From positions 1-64,000 of the forward strand of contig JANNOM010000113.1 of the NCBI GenBank assembly GCA_031399065.1: a DNA stretch of 64,000 bases, read 5' to 3'. The notes beneath the pieces were generated by a model that did not search any database, was not told the DNA's origin, and was given only the letters and a program-made list of their open reading frames with translations. The stretch's first letter is position 1. Every line of letters begins with the position of its first letter. The stretch comes from JADCRZ01 sp031399065. GTDB lineage: Bacteria; Bacteroidota; Bacteroidia; Chitinophagales; Chitinophagaceae. Shown here one piece after another: positions 9,491 through 18,123 of the stretch. The position numbers and the translations under genes are program-made.

Positions 9491-10275
9491 TTTATCAAAG
9501 TCCCCCTGGTATCCTGCGTTAAATTCTGCAAAATATCTTTCGCATCTCCTATCAGCACTTCCTGCACTCCTGCATCGATAGCGGCGAATGCATTGTCTAT
9601 TTTGGGTAGGATGCCATCGAATAATTTCTTCTTTTCTTTTAGTTGCGTGTAAATGGATTTGTCGATCAGCCCTATCACTGAATCATTATCATCCACATCC
9701 TGTAGCACCCCTTGTTTTTCGAAGCAGTAGATCAACCGCACTCTGAACCGCTTGCTCAAACCCACCGCCAGGGCGGAAGCGATGGTATCGGCATTGGTAT
9801 TTAGCATCTGTCCGCTGCCGTCGTGCGTGAGTGGCGCTATAACGGGAAATAATCCATTATTTAATAAAAGGGAAAGAAAGTCGATGCCGATACTATCCGG
9901 TGTTACATCTCCCACAAATCCATAATCGATATCGGCTACCGGTCGTTTGGACGCCGGGATAATATTGCCATCGGCCCCGGTAAGGCCTATGGCGTTGCAT
10001 CCTTTCGACTGCAGGGAAGCCACTATTTTTTTATTGACCAGCCCTCCGTACACCATCGTCACAAGGTCGATGGTATCTCCATCGGTAATGCGGCGGCCAT
10101 TATTGTATTTTGATTCGATACCCAGCTTATCACCGAGCCGGGTAGCAATTTTGCCCCCGCCATGAATAAGTATTTTCTTCACTCCCGAGCCCGCAAAATC
10201 GGACAGAAACGATTCCAGGAAATCCTCCTTATCAATTACGTTGCCGCCTACTTTTATAACGAATAAATCATCCAT
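9487..10275 (-). CDS. argB: N-acyl-glutamate kinase
   Basis: Amino-acid-kinase-fold enzyme of 262 residues that phosphorylates N-acetyl- (or N-succinyl-) glutamate. It begins with KVGGNVID and has the second glycine motif IHGGGKIATRLG, then LTGADGN and NTNADTIASALAVG, which bind the acyl-amino acid and nucleotide. Length is that of the short, arginine-insensitive ArgB type; the N-terminal helix of the feedback-inhibited hexameric form is absent. The stop overlaps the argE start (ATGA), and the gene follows argF' by 6 bases. Confidence 0.95.
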   Translation of the reverse strand: MDDLFVIKVGGNVIDKEDFLESFLSDFAGSGVKKILIHGGGKIATRLGDKLGIESKYNNGRRITDGDTIDLVTMVYGGLVNKKIVASLQSKGCNAIGLTGADGNIIPASKRPVADIDYGFVGDVTPDSIGIDFLSLLLNNGLFPVIAPLTHDGSGQMLNTNADTIASALAVGLSKRFRVRLIYCFEKQGVLQDVDDNDSVIGLIDKSIYTQLKEKKKLFDGILPKIDNAFAAIDAGVQEVLIGDAKDILQNLTQDTRGTLIK

Positions 10276-10281
10276 TTATAT

Positions 10282-11241
10282 TCATGGTTTAGCATTCAGT
10301 ATTTCTGAGAGAACGGCCTGAGCAGCCCAAACCCTGTTGCCTGCTTCGCGCGTTAAGAGGCTGGCCGGGCTGTCTAGTATTTCGTCGCTCAGTTCCACGT
10401 TCCTTCTCACCGGTAAACAGTGCATCACACGGGCATTATTGGTTAGCTGCATCTTTTCTTCCGTCAGCATCCATTCCGGATCGTTGCTATATATTTTACC
10501 ATAATCGTTGTAGGTACTCCAGTTTTTTACGTAAATATAATCGGCGTTTGTAAGCGCTTTATCCTGGTCGTATTCTATGGCTGCCCCTGTGGTAAATTCC
10601 TCTGCCAGTTCATAATCCTTTGGGTGGGTGATAACGAACTCGGCCCCGCCCCATGCATTTACCCATTGGGCAAACGAATTAGCTACACATTGGGGAAGCG
10701 GTTTTACATGGGGAGCCCAGGTGAGTACAATCTTCGGTTTTCTCAACTCCTTAAAGGTCTCCCGGATGGTGATGATGTCCGTTAGGCTCTGCAACGGGTG
10801 CAGGGTAGCGCTTTCCAGGCTCACTACCGGGATACGTGCATACTCCACGAACGATTTTATGACCAGTTCACTGTAATCATCTTCGCGGTTTTTGAGGGAG
10901 GGAAAAGTTCGGATGCAGAGAATATCGAAGTATTGTGCCAGTATGGGTGCCGCATCCTTTACGTGCTCTACAGTGCTTCCACTCATGATGGCACCTTCTT
11001 CAAATTCCAGGGCCCAGCCGTCTTTATCCACATTGAATACAATCACTTCCATGCCGAGATTGCGGGCTGCTATCTGGGTACTTAGGCGGGTACGCAGACT
11101 GGGGTTCAGGAACAACAGCCCGATGCGTTTTCCATCACCCAGCAACTTATCCGATAAGGGTGACTGCTTATATGCCAGTGCCTTCTTCACCAGGGCATTA
11201 ATATCTTCTACATCGTGAACGGAAATAAACTGTTTCATCAT
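10282..11241 (-). CDS. argF': N-acyl-L-ornithine carbamoyltransferase (likely succinyl-type)
   Basis: A 319-residue transcarbamylase. The carbamoyl-phosphate loop SLRTR is at 48-52; HPLQSLTD and the HCLPVRRNVELSD motif complete the site. The sequence is the Bacteroidota/Xanthomonas acyl-ornithine branch rather than ordinary ornithine carbamoyltransferase. From memory of the family, Pro90 (B. fragilis, succinyl) versus Glu92 (X. campestris, acetyl) sets acyl preference. Here the equivalent residue in GSTVEH is Val91 (90 if the second Met is the start), which favours N-succinylornithine. That assignment is inference from a by-eye alignment. Confidence 0.92.
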   Translation of the reverse strand: MMKQFISVHDVEDINALVKKALAYKQSPLSDKLLGDGKRIGLLFLNPSLRTRLSTQIAARNLGMEVIVFNVDKDGWALEFEEGAIMSGSTVEHVKDAAPILAQYFDILCIRTFPSLKNREDDYSELVIKSFVEYARIPVVSLESATLHPLQSLTDIITIRETFKELRKPKIVLTWAPHVKPLPQCVANSFAQWVNAWGGAEFVITHPKDYELAEEFTTGAAIEYDQDKALTNADYIYVKNWSTYNDYGKIYSNDPEWMLTEEKMQLTNNARVMHCLPVRRNVELSDEILDSPASLLTREAGNRVWAAQAVLSEILNAKP

Positions 11242-11250
11242 CTATAGTAA

Positions 11251-12414
11251 TTAATGTACTTCCTGCGATTCCGGTACCTGCAAAGCTTCCAATGCTTCCT
11301 TTAAAGCGTCCAGGAATTCATCCGACTGTTTCCTGGATAGTGCCAGGGAAGGAAGCAGGCGTATTACATTGGGCTTGCTTTCTCCCGTAAACACGTTGAA
11401 CTGGTTGAGAAGGGTTTTCTTCAGATCTTTCAGACGGGGAGGCGTATCGAATCCAATCATCAACCCTCTTCCTCTTACATTTTCTATTCCGTCGATCCCT
11501 TTTAATTTATTAATCAGGTACATGCCTCTTTGTTTGGCCATCTCCACGAGGTTCTCCTGTTCTATTACTTCCAGTACGGCCAGTGCTGCCGCGCAGGCCA
11601 TTGGGTTGCCGCCAAAAGTGGTACCCAGCATACCGTGTTTAGGTTTTATGTGCGGAGCAATCAGAATGCCGCCAACAGGGAACCCATTACCCATACCTTT
11701 TGCCATGGAATAAATATCTGCATTTACACCGGCATAGTCATGGTAAAAGAATTTGCCCGATCTGCCATATCCGCACTGTACGCTATCTGCTATGTATACT
11801 GCGTTGTGCTCATCGCAGAGCGTCCTGATCAATTGCAGGAAAGATTCATTGGCGAGGTTGATACCTCCCACCCCCTGTATACCTTCCGTGATAACGGAAG
11901 ATATTTCTTTCCCCTGCTGTGCAAAGCAGTCTTTTAAAGCCGCTTCGTCGTTGAATGGAAGAAAGATAACATTATCCGTTTCGTTAATGGGAGCTACAAT
12001 TGATTTGTTGTCGGTAACCGCTACTGCCAGGGAGGTTCTGCCATGGAAAGATTTATCAAAGGCGATCACTTTCTTTTTACCGTTATGAAAGGATGCCAGC
12101 TTTAAAGCGTTTTCATTGGCTTCCGCACCGCTGTTGCAGAGAAACAACTGGTAATCTTCTTTGCCACTTATCTGTCCCAGTTTGGCCGCCAGTTCCTGTT
12201 GTATGGGAATCTTAACGGAGTTCGAATAAAAGGCAATTTTTCCCAGTTGTTCTTCAATTCTTTTTACCCAGTGCGGATGGGTGTGACCAATACTGATAAC
12301 GGCATGGCCGCCATACATATCCAGGTACTGGATTCCATTTTCGTCCCACACGTAAGAGCCGCTGGCCTTGGTGATGGTTATGTCGTTCAACGGGTATACA
12401 TCAAATAGTTTCAT
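11251..12414 (-). CDS. argD: N-acyl-ornithine aminotransferase
   Basis: PLP-dependent class III aminotransferase of 387 residues, converting N-acyl-glutamate semialdehyde to N-acyl-ornithine. Visible are NSGAEANENALKLA (cofactor phosphate site), SFHGRTSLAVAVT, the IADSVQCGYGRSG region with the PLP-nitrogen Asp, and the Schiff-base Lys in YSMAKGMGNGFPVGG. It stands 9 bases ahead of argF' and 20 bases after argC in one operon. Confidence 0.95.
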   Translation of the reverse strand: MKLFDVYPLNDITITKASGSYVWDENGIQYLDMYGGHAVISIGHTHPHWVKRIEEQLGKIAFYSNSVKIPIQQELAAKLGQISGKEDYQLFLCNSGAEANENALKLASFHNGKKKVIAFDKSFHGRTSLAVAVTDNKSIVAPINETDNVIFLPFNDEAALKDCFAQQGKEISSVITEGIQGVGGINLANESFLQLIRTLCDEHNAVYIADSVQCGYGRSGKFFYHDYAGVNADIYSMAKGMGNGFPVGGILIAPHIKPKHGMLGTTFGGNPMACAAALAVLEVIEQENLVEMAKQRGMYLINKLKGIDGIENVRGRGLMIGFDTPPRLKDLKKTLLNQFNVFTGESKPNVIRLLPSLALSRKQSDEFLDALKEALEALQVPESQEVH

Positions 12415-12434
12415 GTTTGCTTGTCTTAATATTT

Positions 12435-13424
12435 TTAAAAATAACTGGCTTTTAACTGAAGACCGTCGGTTTCTGCGAGGCCGAACATTAAATTCATGTT
12501 TTGAACGGCCTGTCCGCTGGCACCTTTCAACAAATTATCGATAGCGGAATGCACTACCAGCTTGCTCCCTGTTTTTTCCAGGTGTATTACCGCTTTATTG
12601 GTATTCACCACCTGTTTCAGGAAAATAGGTTCTCCGCTAACTGTGGTAAACGGATGCGTGGAATAATAGTCATGATACAGTGCATCCAATGTGTTTTTAT
12701 CAAGATCACAACGTAATTGAGAACTAACAAAAATACCTCTTGTAAAATCCCCTCTCCAGGGTACAAAGTTCAAATCTGCCGATCCATCGGGGTCCAGGAG
12801 GGCAAGTGACTGGTTTATCTCTCCGAGGTGTTGATGCGTGAGTGTTTTATAGGCCTGGATGTTATTGGATCTCCAGCTAAAGTGGGAGGTGTCGCTTAAC
12901 CCCTGTCCAGCTCCTGTGGAGCCCGTAATGCCCGTGGTATACACATCCTTTACCAGCCCGGCTTTTGCCAGGGGCAGCAGACCTAACTGTATAGCGGTGG
13001 CAAAACAACCGGGGTTCGCGATATTCCTTGCGGTGCGAATCTGTTCCCTGTCCAGTTCCGGAAGTCCGTATACAAAAGCCCTGTCTCCGTTAACCGCTTG
13101 CGGTGCCAGCCTAAAATCGTTCGATAGGTCAATGATCTTTATGTCGGCCGCTACAGGGTTCGATTCCAGGAACTTCCGGGCTTCGCCGTGACCGGTGCAG
13201 AGAAACAGCACATCGATATCATCCTTCAATTCTCCGGTAAATGATAATGCCGTTTCTCCCACCAGGTCGGCGTGTACTTTCGACAAGGCGTTGCCTGCAT
13301 TGCTTTTACTGTGTACAAAAGCAATTTCTGCTGAAGGATGATTAATTAGTATCCTTATCAGTTCTCCTCCGGTATAGCCGGCACCACCTACGATACCTGC
13401 TTTAACTTTTGCCATCAGCCGCAT
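12435..13424 (-). CDS. argC: N-acyl-gamma-glutamyl-phosphate reductase
   Basis: NADPH-dependent reductase of 329 residues. The dinucleotide motif GGAGYTGGE is at about 13-21, and the catalytic Cys is at 140 in NPGCFATAIQLGLLPL, with TGSTGAGQG behind it. The longest reading frame starts at 13424 inside argG (23-base overlap). The Met at codon 4 (13413-13415), giving MAKVKAGIVGG, is an equally good start. Either choice implies coupling to argG translation. Confidence 0.95.
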   Translation of the reverse strand: MRLMAKVKAGIVGGAGYTGGELIRILINHPSAEIAFVHSKSNAGNALSKVHADLVGETALSFTGELKDDIDVLFLCTGHGEARKFLESNPVAADIKIIDLSNDFRLAPQAVNGDRAFVYGLPELDREQIRTARNIANPGCFATAIQLGLLPLAKAGLVKDVYTTGITGSTGAGQGLSDTSHFSWRSNNIQAYKTLTHQHLGEINQSLALLDPDGSADLNFVPWRGDFTRGIFVSSQLRCDLDKNTLDALYHDYYSTHPFTTVSGEPIFLKQVVNTNKAVIHLEKTGSKLVVHSAIDNLLKGASGQAVQNMNLMFGLAETDGLQLKASYF

Positions 13425-14610
13425 CTTTTACCTGGTGAAAAATAGCCGTCTGGTTGCCAAAGATTTTACTAAACCCTCGTACATCTTCACCGCTCCACCC
13501 GTTATTCATTTCACCATATTTACCGAATTTACTGCTCATAAGGTCGTATCTGGATTCTATGCCGATGATCATAAACCGGTAAGGCATCAATTGGACGAAT
13601 ACGTCGCCCGTTACATTTTCCTGCGACCGGGTGAAAAACGCTTCTATGTCGCGCATAACGGGATCGAGTATTTGCCCTTCGTGCAGCCAGTTGCCATAGA
13701 ATTGGGCAAGCTGATCTTTCCAGTTAAGCTGCCACTTGGTCAATACATGCTTTTCCAGTGTGTGGTGTGCTTTCAGGATCACCATAGGTGCTGCGGCTTC
13801 GAATCCTACGCGTCCTTTAATGCCGATGATCGTATCTCCTACATGGATATCCCTTCCGATACCGAAGCTGCCGGCAATCTGCTGGAGATGCCTGATAGCA
13901 GCGGCAGGGTGATCGAAGGTACTGTCGTTGATGGCAGTCAGTTCTCCTTTTTCGAAATGCAGCTTTACTTCTTCTGCATCCTGCCTGCTTACTTGCGTTG
14001 GCCATGCTTCCTCGGGTAGCATGCCTTTGCTGTTCAGCGTTTCTTTACCGCCTACGCTGGTGCCCCATAGTCCTTTATTGATGGAATAGGCGGCTTTTTC
14101 GAAGTTCATAGCTACGCCTTTTTCTTTAAGATAGGTGATCTCCGCTTCGCGGCTTAGTTTCAGATCGCGTATGGGGGTGATGATCTCCACGCCGGGGATC
14201 ATTATATTAAAAATCATATCGAACCTTACCTGGTCGTTACCCGCGCCTGTGCTCCCATGTGCCACGGCAGATGCGCCCAGTTTCTTTACGTGCTCCGCGA
14301 TAAATACGGCCTGACTGAGGCGCTCTGCGCTTACGCTTAACGGGTAGGTATTGTTCTTGAGTATGTTGCCGTAAATGAGATAGCGGATAATGCGGTCGTA
14401 ATAGCTTTCTACAGCATCCACCGCCGTATGCGATTGAACGCCCAGGGAATAGGCGTGCTGCTCTACCTGCTTCAGCTCCTGCTCCGTAAACCCGCCCGTG
14501 TTTACTATTACCGAATGTACTTCATAGTCCTGATCCTCACTGAGGTATTTTACACAGAAAGTGGTATCTAGCCCTCCGCTAAAGCCTAACACAATTTTTT
14601 TTGGAGCCAT
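13402..14610 (-). CDS. argG: Argininosuccinate synthase
   Basis: ATP-dependent ligase joining citrulline and aspartate. The PP-loop SGGLDTTFC starts at residue 11, AVAHGSTGAGNDQVRF is the citrulline/aspartate region, and YSINKGLWGTS is a conserved block. At 402 residues it is full length. It lies 24 bases behind the GNAT gene and is the first classical arg gene of the operon. Confidence 0.97.
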   Translation of the reverse strand: MAPKKIVLGFSGGLDTTFCVKYLSEDQDYEVHSVIVNTGGFTEQELKQVEQHAYSLGVQSHTAVDAVESYYDRIIRYLIYGNILKNNTYPLSVSAERLSQAVFIAEHVKKLGASAVAHGSTGAGNDQVRFDMIFNIMIPGVEIITPIRDLKLSREAEITYLKEKGVAMNFEKAAYSINKGLWGTSVGGKETLNSKGMLPEEAWPTQVSRQDAEEVKLHFEKGELTAINDSTFDHPAAAIRHLQQIAGSFGIGRDIHVGDTIIGIKGRVGFEAAAPMVILKAHHTLEKHVLTKWQLNWKDQLAQFYGNWLHEGQILDPVMRDIEAFFTRSQENVTGDVFVQLMPYRFMIIGIESRYDLMSSKFGKYGEMNNGWSGEDVRGFSKIFGNQTAIFHQVKDAADGKS

Positions 14611-14634
14611 TATCGATGCTTGTATGTTAGTTAA

Positions 14635-15348
14635 TTAAAGGTTGAAAAACTGATGAAAGAGCGAGCTTGTTTTCACTTTTGCAATGCTGGTACTGGTATC
14701 TTTCTTAGAGAATATCCTGAGCAGTTTGCTCTGTTTGATTTTCATAAAACGTTCGTAAAGCTTTGAATACTGACGGAAATCCTCCTTTGTTTCCTCCGGC
14801 GTGTAGTGATCTTTAGGATCGTACAGCATGGCGGTGCACATGCAGTTCTTCCGCTCCTTGCTCACCAGGATGTCGTAATTGACACAGCTTTTGCATCCGG
14901 CCCAGAATTCCTCATCGTCGGTAAGCTCGGAATAGGTAACCGGTTCGTAGCCGAGTTCGGAGTTGATCTTCATAACGGCGAGGCCGGTAGTGAGGCCAAA
15001 TATCTTGGAATCAGGATATTGCTCCCTGGACAGGTCGAATATGCGTTTTTTGATCTGTTTGGCGATCCCGCTTTTACGGAACGCGGGCGATACTACGAGA
15101 CCGCTGTTGGCTACAAACTGTCCATGGCCCCAGGCTTCAATGTAGCAGAACCCAACCCACATGCCTTCCGCAGTAACGGCGATCACGGCCTTTCCTTCCT
15201 CCATCTTTTTTTCGATATAGTCGGGTGAACGTTTGGCAATGCCCGTACCCCTGGCTTTCGCCGATGCTTCCATTTCATCGGTAATAATGGTAGAATAACT
15301 TTTATCAAGGGATGTGGCCACCCTGACAATAATATTTTGATGTTCCAA
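14635..15348 (-). CDS. GNAT acyltransferase heading the arginine operon
   Basis: A 237-residue protein with a GNAT core. Beta strands around VIAVTAEGMWVGFCYIEAW and GLVVSPAFRKSGIAKQIKKR form the acyl-CoA pyrophosphate loop (R/K-x-x-G-I-A). A C-terminal extension carries four cysteines spaced CKSC...CMC (about 165-190). The run has argB, C, D, F', E, G and H but no recognisable argA or argJ, so this gene is the best candidate for the first step, N-acetyl- or N-succinyl-glutamate synthesis. The function is inferred from position; the fold is recognised. Confidence 0.75.
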   Translation of the reverse strand: MEHQNIIVRVATSLDKSYSTIITDEMEASAKARGTGIAKRSPDYIEKKMEEGKAVIAVTAEGMWVGFCYIEAWGHGQFVANSGLVVSPAFRKSGIAKQIKKRIFDLSREQYPDSKIFGLTTGLAVMKINSELGYEPVTYSELTDDEEFWAGCKSCVNYDILVSKERKNCMCTAMLYDPKDHYTPEETKEDFRQYSKLYERFMKIKQSKLLRIFSKKDTSTSIAKVKTSSLFHQFFNL

Positions 15349-15746
15349 TGCTGGTAATTATAAAATGAAAAATGAACGGGAAACACGCATCGTGTCAAAA
15401 GATCGTTGGGGATTTTTCCACTGATAGGGGCAAAGGTCATTTGCTCGTCCTATCAGCATCCACGTCGCAAAAGGGAAAGCGTAGTGAAGCGTTTAGCAGA
15501 ACACACAATCCTTACAGAACCGGGGCTCTTGAAGGCAATATGGATTGTTTGTTTTTCCAATTTACGTGCTGTTTGTTTAGTGAATTACGAAGCACAAAAT
15601 TACATGTTTTCGTGGTAGAAAATGTGACTTTTTTGTTAAATAGTAATGTTACTTAGTACATTTACGATAAATTATTTTGACGATTCAATAAGTCTTGCTA
15701 ATTTTCTGATACATTAGACAGCGCTGTACCTCCCATATATAACCAG
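15349..15746. promoter_or_regulatory. 398-base divergent intergenic region: arg leader
   Basis: No convincing coding sequence is present. The 150 bases next to the GNAT gene form the probable arg operon leader, with two hairpins on either strand (15421-15456, and a short ACACG/CGTGT near 15384-15396). A possible minus-strand -7 element TAATTTTG lies at 15595-15602, but no matching -33 element is evident. The part nearest 15747 is AT-rich and presumably carries the promoter for the MauE-like gene. Confidence 0.45.
15421..15456 (-). promoter_or_regulatory. Strong hairpin in the arg operon leader
   Basis: The outer arms CTGATAGG and CCTATCAG match perfectly over 8 bp, and an inner GCAAA/TTTGC stem closes a small loop. 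It sits about 75-105 bases before the GNAT start codon. No T tract follows, so it is not a simple terminator. It could be part of an attenuator or ligand-binding leader; I do not recognise a known riboswitch class. Confidence 0.55.
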
Positions 15747-16190
15747 ATGAAAAAAAGTATGTTTCTTGATATCGTCGTTGGTTTGCTGATATTTTTATTC
15801 GTGTATACGTCCATCAGTAAGTTAAACGACATTTATAAATTTCAGGCGGCCATAAAGCAATCACCGCTTATTGGCGACCGGTCAGTTTTCTTTTCATGGG
15901 CGGTGCCGGTCTCCGAGCTTTTTGTTTCCCTGTTGCTGTTTATTCCGTTTACCCGCCGCCTCGGACTATATGGATCTTTTGCGCTGATGCTTGTTTTTAC
16001 TTTATATATTGGATACATGATTACGTATACTCCCCACTTACCTTGTTCCTGTGGGGGTGTGTTGAAACAAATGAGCTGGAAGCAGCATCTTTTTTTCAAT
16101 ATTGGTTTTACTATTCTGGCTTTGGCGGGTATTTTGCTACAGAAAAAGCGACCGGGAAGCCAACCAAATTCTTTCTATACCCTAGCGTAG
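15747..16190 (+). CDS. MauE/DoxX-like redox-associated membrane protein
   Basis: A 147-residue integral membrane protein with four predicted helices (about 7-24, 48-68, 72-95, 112-132). It has a PCSCGG motif with Cys100 and Cys102 facing the loop between helices 3 and 4. The arrangement fits the MauE/DoxX family, whose members support disulfide formation or thiol redox in the envelope. The gene is followed by a six-cysteine exported protein, a plausible partner. No arginine link is implied, as it is divergent from that operon. Confidence 0.75.
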   Translation: MKKSMFLDIVVGLLIFLFVYTSISKLNDIYKFQAAIKQSPLIGDRSVFFSWAVPVSELFVSLLLFIPFTRRLGLYGSFALMLVFTLYIGYMITYTPHLPCSCGGVLKQMSWKQHLFFNIGFTILALAGILLQKKRPGSQPNSFYTLA

Positions 16191-16286
16191 ACTACTTCCT
16201 TTTTAAACTTCTTATTCTAATAAATAGAACCCAGGGTATGCCGAAAACCTGTTGATAGAGTAGGCGTTTATTTAAAAATTTTAAGT

Positions 16287-16709
16287 ATGAAAAAGTATTC
16301 ACCAGGGATGATCGCCGTTATTTTGGCGGTCACTGCTTTCGCGTTTACCGACGTGCCTTCATTTAAATCCACAGAGAGCTCAAAAAAAGCATTAATTGAC
16401 CCTTGCCCGGAATCTCAAAAAAAATGGTTCCTGATGCAATTACCTTGTGATCTCCAGTTAGAAGTTGCAGACGTTCGCAATCCTAACAATTATATGGAAG
16501 CTACGATTGAAGAAGTATTATACGACTGTAATGGTTCGGAATGTGTTTGTGCAATTTGGGCATGCCCGGTGTTAGGCGTTTCTGACGTTCCCAATATTAG
16601 CTCTAATACCTCAATTTATGAAGATCTGTACCGATTTTTCAAATATGGGGCAACTTCCATAAATATAGAACTTAAGGATCTAATTTATGAAGAACAGAGA
16701 CGCAGATAA
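16287..16709 (+). CDS. Six-cysteine exported protein, unknown function
   Basis: A 140-residue protein with a signal peptide (about 1-21, ending near AFAFTD) and six cysteines in the mature part at 40, 54, 81, 86, 88 and 93, including CNGSECVC. No known domain is recognised. The cysteine number suggests disulfides or metal binding. It lies about 96 bases after the MauE-like gene on the same strand, as expected for a substrate or partner of that protein. The C-terminus is acidic/basic mixed and ends at a bidirectional terminator. Confidence 0.65.
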   Translation: MKKYSPGMIAVILAVTAFAFTDVPSFKSTESSKKALIDPCPESQKKWFLMQLPCDLQLEVADVRNPNNYMEATIEEVLYDCNGSECVCAIWACPVLGVSDVPNISSNTSIYEDLYRFFKYGATSINIELKDLIYEEQRRR

Positions 16710-16716
16710 TTACTAT

Positions 16717-16753
16717 AAACAGTCATGGCAATTTCTTTTTGTTATGGCTGTTT
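16717..16753. terminator. Bidirectional terminator between convergent genes
   Basis: AAACAGTCAT and ATGGCTGTTT pair over 10 bp with one G-T wobble across an 17-base loop. TAATTATT follows on the plus side and a T-rich run on the minus side. It separates the six-cysteine gene from the SusD gene and overlaps the latter's stop codon. Confidence 0.6.
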
Positions 16754-18119
16754 AATTATTCTGCTGTATTCCGCTAATCCCTATTACTATTTTAGGTAAT
16801 AAGAGAAGATATGGTTTTTGCGGCAAATAGTAAGACTGACTGTTGATTATCCTTCTTGCTTCAATACTATTAGGAATCTCGTTATTTAATCTTCGTATAT
16901 CAGTCCATCGGACACCTCTCCGGATTAACTGCTTTTTCCGTTCAGCAAGTATCCTTTCCAAGGCGGCAGCCCGGTCAGAAGCAACAACTGGAGTGAATTG
17001 ACCGGTTGCATATCTGGTTTTAAGTAACTTGTTTAATACTTCAAAAGATGTGGTAATCTCATTTTGCCTGGCAAGAACCTCAGCCTTTATCAGATAAATT
17101 TCATCAGTATAAATTCCACTAAAAGCATAATTGGAAACTACAGATAGGCCATCAAAATCACCTCTATAAACGAAGGCTCCACTTACAGCCCTGAAGTGGA
17201 TAGTTTTACGAAGGTCAAAGGATTCATAGGAACGATAAAGCATGGTATCAATTTTAGGTCTGTTGCCAACTAAAAATGACATACTATTGGATCGCATATT
17301 AAATATCGTCTCCTTGCGGTATTTGTCTGCCAAAGGGGATGCTGATGTTACGATAGAGTTATAGTCAACCAAACTATCATGAATGGCCAGATAGCGGTTA
17401 GCATACGCGAGAGCGGAGTCGTACTCACCCATAACAAGGTACGTTCGGGCCAATGCTCCATATGCAGCCCCTTTTCCAGGCCGTGTATTAACAAAAGGCA
17501 CTAACGGTAAAAGAGATGCTGATTGTTTAAGGTCTTTCGTGATTTGATCGTATGTTTCTTTTAATGAAGCCCGTGTTATTTTTTCATTTATATCCGGATT
17601 TAATTTCAGTGGTATACCCGGGTCTGACAGTATATTTTCATTATTATTATATGGAAGTGCAAATAACTGGGCCAGGCCATAAAAGTAATACGCGCGTAAG
17701 AATAATGCATTTCCTTTTACCTGATTCCATGCATCCTGCTGATCGGCTGAATAATCTACGTTTTTTAATTCATTCAATACGATATTGGTGGTAAGCACTA
17801 CCGAATAAGCATTATTCCAAACGGTCGATGTATTATCATCTTTCACCCAGGTATGAAAATTGCGGTATGATACATCCGATACTACCCAGTCACCATTAAG
17901 TATATAGTAATCGTCTGACAACACTTCACTTAAACCCGGATAATTCTGATTAATATTTCTATAATCGTCCAGGAGACTCTGAAGATCTTCCACCGTTTCA
18001 ATTACCTGTAAGGTCGAATCAGTTTTAGTACCCAGGTATTTTTTGCACGAGGATGCGACTGAAAAGAGGTAAATAATTGAAACAACTTTTATTACAATAT
18101 TCATTTTATACATCTTCAT
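16752..18119 (-). CDS. SusD/RagB-family surface glycan/nutrient-binding lipoprotein
   Basis: A 455-residue lipoprotein with the lipobox VASSCKKYLG. The N-terminal region (LQSLLDDYRNINQN, then a TPR-rich helical part such as FLRAYYFYGLAQLF) is typical of SusD. The C-terminal region has EIYLIKAEVLARQNE and ERKKQLIRRGVRWTDIRRLN. It is somewhat shorter than the usual 500-600 residues. It forms the extracellular lid of the SusC channel encoded 4 bases upstream. No glycoside hydrolase or peptidase is in this operon, so the nutrient is unknown. Confidence 0.93.
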   Translation of the reverse strand: MKMYKMNIVIKVVSIIYLFSVASSCKKYLGTKTDSTLQVIETVEDLQSLLDDYRNINQNYPGLSEVLSDDYYILNGDWVVSDVSYRNFHTWVKDDNTSTVWNNAYSVVLTTNIVLNELKNVDYSADQQDAWNQVKGNALFLRAYYFYGLAQLFALPYNNNENILSDPGIPLKLNPDINEKITRASLKETYDQITKDLKQSASLLPLVPFVNTRPGKGAAYGALARTYLVMGEYDSALAYANRYLAIHDSLVDYNSIVTSASPLADKYRKETIFNMRSNSMSFLVGNRPKIDTMLYRSYESFDLRKTIHFRAVSGAFVYRGDFDGLSVVSNYAFSGIYTDEIYLIKAEVLARQNEITTSFEVLNKLLKTRYATGQFTPVVASDRAAALERILAERKKQLIRRGVRWTDIRRLNNEIPNSIEARRIINSQSYYLPQKPYLLLLPKIVIGISGIQQNN

Positions 18120-18123
18120 TTAT

